DNA from: JBJXGV01 sp046160485
GTDB lineage: Bacteria > Orphanbacterota > Orphanbacteria > JBJXGV01
Direction: 5' to 3'
Assembly: GCA_046160485.1 (NCBI GenBank)
Contig: JBJXGV010000028.1
Location: 124,001 to 188,000 of the forward strand
Length of the DNA: 64,000 nt
The notes under the pieces are model-generated. The model ran no database searches. It was not told the origin of the DNA and worked only from the letters and a program-made list of their open reading frames with translations. A program made the translations under genes and the position numbers. The number at the start of each line of letters is the position of its first letter. Within the stretch, counting starts at the first letter, position 1. Positions 62,444 through 64,000 of the stretch are shown here, piece by piece.

Positions 62444-63420
62444 CGACTCGGATGTCGAAGGAAGCGCGATTCATTTCGGACCTTGCCGACGCGCATCGCA
62501 TGGCCAGCGCGGCAGGAGAGATGCTCGGCGTCGGCCGCGCGTTTCTTCCGATTCTGCGCCGCCGCTTGGACGTGAGCTTCGCGCAGCTCGTCGTGCGCGA
62601 GGAACGGCGCTCGGGCTTCGTTTTCATCGGCGGGAGTCTCGCGAAGCCGGTCGCCGCGCGTCGGCTGCGCGTCGAGGATGCGCCCGCGGTCGGCGCGATT
62701 ATGCGAACACGCCGCACGCGACGCTGGACGCGCGCCGAGTTGCCGAGCGAGGTGCGCGCTCGCAACGAGGGCGGCATCGCGATTCCGCTCGGACCCGCGA
62801 CGGGCGCGCGGCCGCAGCTCTTGCTCGGCGAGTGCGACGCCGCGAAGTTCGCGGACCCGATGATGGCCGCGTTTCTTGCGCATCTGAAGGTCGCTATCGC
62901 GAACGCGGACGTCTATCGCCGCGCACTCGACCTTTCGTTCCGCGACGAGCTCTCCGGCGTCTACAATTACCGCTTCCTCATCGAGGCGCTCGAGCGCGAG
63001 ACGCGGCGCGCGCAGCGATTCGAGCATGTCTTCTCGATCATCATGCTCGACCTCGACAACTTGAAGGGCTACAACGACAGCTTCGGACACCTTCGCGGGA
63101 GCGAAGCGATTCGAACCGTTGGCGAGATACTCAGCGCGGGGCTTCGGCGCGTCGATCTGGCCGCGCGCTACGGCGGCGACGAGTTCGCAGCGATCCTGCC
63201 GCGCGCCGACAAGAAGGGCGCGCTGAAGGTGTGCGAACGCATTCGCGAGCGCGTTCGAGCGTTCAAGTTCCCCGGTGCGCGACGCGCCGGCGCCATCACG
63301 GCGAGCTTCGGGGTCGCGACCTTCCCCATCGACGGGAAGTCCGCGCGCGCTCTGCTCAAGAAGGCCGACCTCGCGCTCTACCGCGCGAAAGCCCGCGGCC
63401 GGGACACCGTCTCCGCGTAG
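62440..63420 (+). CDS. GAF-GGDEF diguanylate cyclase
   Basis: Makes cyclic di-GMP. The 326 residues have a GAF-like sensor region (about 25-160) and a GGDEF domain (about 165-320) with SFRDELSGVYNYRFL, MLDLDNLKGYND and the intact active site RYGGDEFAAIL. The allosteric RxxD site is not evident at the usual position. Coupled to the upstream membrane protein by ATGA. Confidence 0.93.
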   Translation: MTTRMSKEARFISDLADAHRMASAAGEMLGVGRAFLPILRRRLDVSFAQLVVREERRSGFVFIGGSLAKPVAARRLRVEDAPAVGAIMRTRRTRRWTRAELPSEVRARNEGGIAIPLGPATGARPQLLLGECDAAKFADPMMAAFLAHLKVAIANADVYRRALDLSFRDELSGVYNYRFLIEALERETRRAQRFEHVFSIIMLDLDNLKGYNDSFGHLRGSEAIRTVGEILSAGLRRVDLAARYGGDEFAAILPRADKKGALKVCERIRERVRAFKFPGARRAGAITASFGVATFPIDGKSARALLKKADLALYRAKARGRDTVSA

Positions 63421-63525
63421 AACGGGCGGCCACCGCCGTGCGTTCACTCGCGCCTGCGCCGGGGCGCCCGCTGGCCTGCCCGCCGAGGGCCTGTGGGAAT
63501 TTCCCCAAAGTGTCGATAAGCGAGA

Positions 63526-64000
63526 ATGCCGTCTTCGACGCAGCCGCCCGGCATCGGGCGCCCATCGCAGCCTCACGCCTCCGGCGCAACGTCGCTCGCG
63601 CTTCTTGCCGCCGAGGTCGTAGAGCATCTCCCCGGCGCGGTCCTCGTCGTGGCGTGCGACGGCGGCGTGCTCTTCGTTAACCCGGCGGCGACGCGGCTCC
63701 TCGGCGCGATCGATGAGGGGGACCCAGTTCTTTCGCGCCTCGCGACGAACGACGATCTGCGCGCTGCGATCGGTGCGGCGCTGACATCGCGGACGGGAAC
63801 GCCGCTCGCCGAGATTGCCGTGCACAGCCCCGACCTCGGCGAGGTGCCGGTCGAACTCCGCGCGACACCGCTACGCGACGAGCGCGGCGCCGTCTATGCG
63901 CTCCTCTTTCTGCTCGAGAACACGGCTGCCGCGCGGCGTCGCGACAGCGAGATTCATCGTCTCGAGAATCTGGCCGCGCTCGGGCGCTTCGCTTCGGCGG
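63526..64000 (+). CDS. PAS-domain sensor histidine kinase, 3' end cut by window
   Basis: The open frame runs past the last base. The 158 visible residues contain a PAS domain (VVEHLPGAVLVVACDGGVLFVNPAA, shown in parts: HLPGAVLVV, FVNPAATRLLG). They end in RLENLAALGRFASA, the usual lead into the H-box of NtrB-like kinases. It is probably an ATP-dependent sensor kinase. ATG 63526 is the first good start, and no membrane segment is seen before the PAS domain. Confidence 0.8.
   Translation, partial: MPSSTQPPGIGRPSQPHASGATSLALLAAEVVEHLPGAVLVVACDGGVLFVNPAATRLLGAIDEGDPVLSRLATNDDLRAAIGAALTSRTGTPLAEIAVHSPDLGEVPVELRATPLRDERGAVYALLFLLENTAAARRRDSEIHRLENLAALGRFASA

Overview
The window is a high-GC bacterial chromosome segment carrying a 31.3 kb integrative element. 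The chromosomal part (about 1-30,400 and 61,770-64,000) has short operons with stop/start overlaps and recurrent sigma70-like promoters of the form TTGACA-N17-TAnnnT. A PorV/PorQ-type outer membrane protein and a secreted LVIVD-repeat protein with a FlgD-like C-terminal domain suggest a Gram-negative FCB-group lineage, perhaps Candidatus Eisenbacteria or a relative. That placement is inference from gene content; no rRNA gene is present.

Chromosome left of the element: carbon metabolism (5'-truncated glucokinase, transketolase); a TRASH/zinc-ribbon membrane protein coupled to a fused flavoprotein/polyferredoxin; tRNA-Leu; an alternative GlmU-like enzyme with AcpS; a PorV-like porin; the methylthiotransferases MtaB and MiaB coupled to LapA/TPR/SPOR envelope genes; MutS, MutL and MiaA; tRNA-Gly; a DUF512 radical-SAM protein, Der, GpsA and a MerR regulator; tRNA-Pro(GGG); GT2, SurE and Pcm; tRNA-Pro(CGG); acylphosphatase and Apt; and the LVIVD-repeat protein.

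Element (about 30,430-61,767): it is inserted in the anticodon region of tRNA-Arg(CCT). An intact tRNA stands at the right end and a displaced 5' half-tRNA at the left, within an 89 bp direct repeat. A P4-type primase-helicase sits at the left end, and an excisionase and tyrosine integrase at the right end. Paired ACCGTAGCA repeats lie just inside both ends and look like integrase arm sites. No capsid, tail or conjugation genes were recognised, so it resembles a satellite-like or mobilisable defence island.

The cargo is a 20 kb plus-strand operon (34,262-54,386): SNF2 helicase with DUF3883, Hsp70 with a TPR tail, a small possibly GrpE-like protein, DUF1156 DNA methylase, Swt1-HEPN/DUF499 ATPase, a frameshifted DUF262 gene, DUF6361 protein, PLD-family protein and a second SNF2-like helicase. 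The helicase-methylase-ATPase core resembles the Hma candidate anti-phage class, extended by a chaperone pair and a DUF6361-PLD-helicase module. This is the best candidate for an undescribed multi-gene defence system here. To its right lie a helicase remnant, an RNase H-like protein, a possible nuclease, a serine recombinase with a ribbon-helix-helix partner, a MerR-type regulator and small unknowns.

Right of the element, the chromosome resumes with a STAS-domain protein, a small membrane protein, a diguanylate cyclase and the start of a sensor histidine kinase, which looks like a signalling operon.
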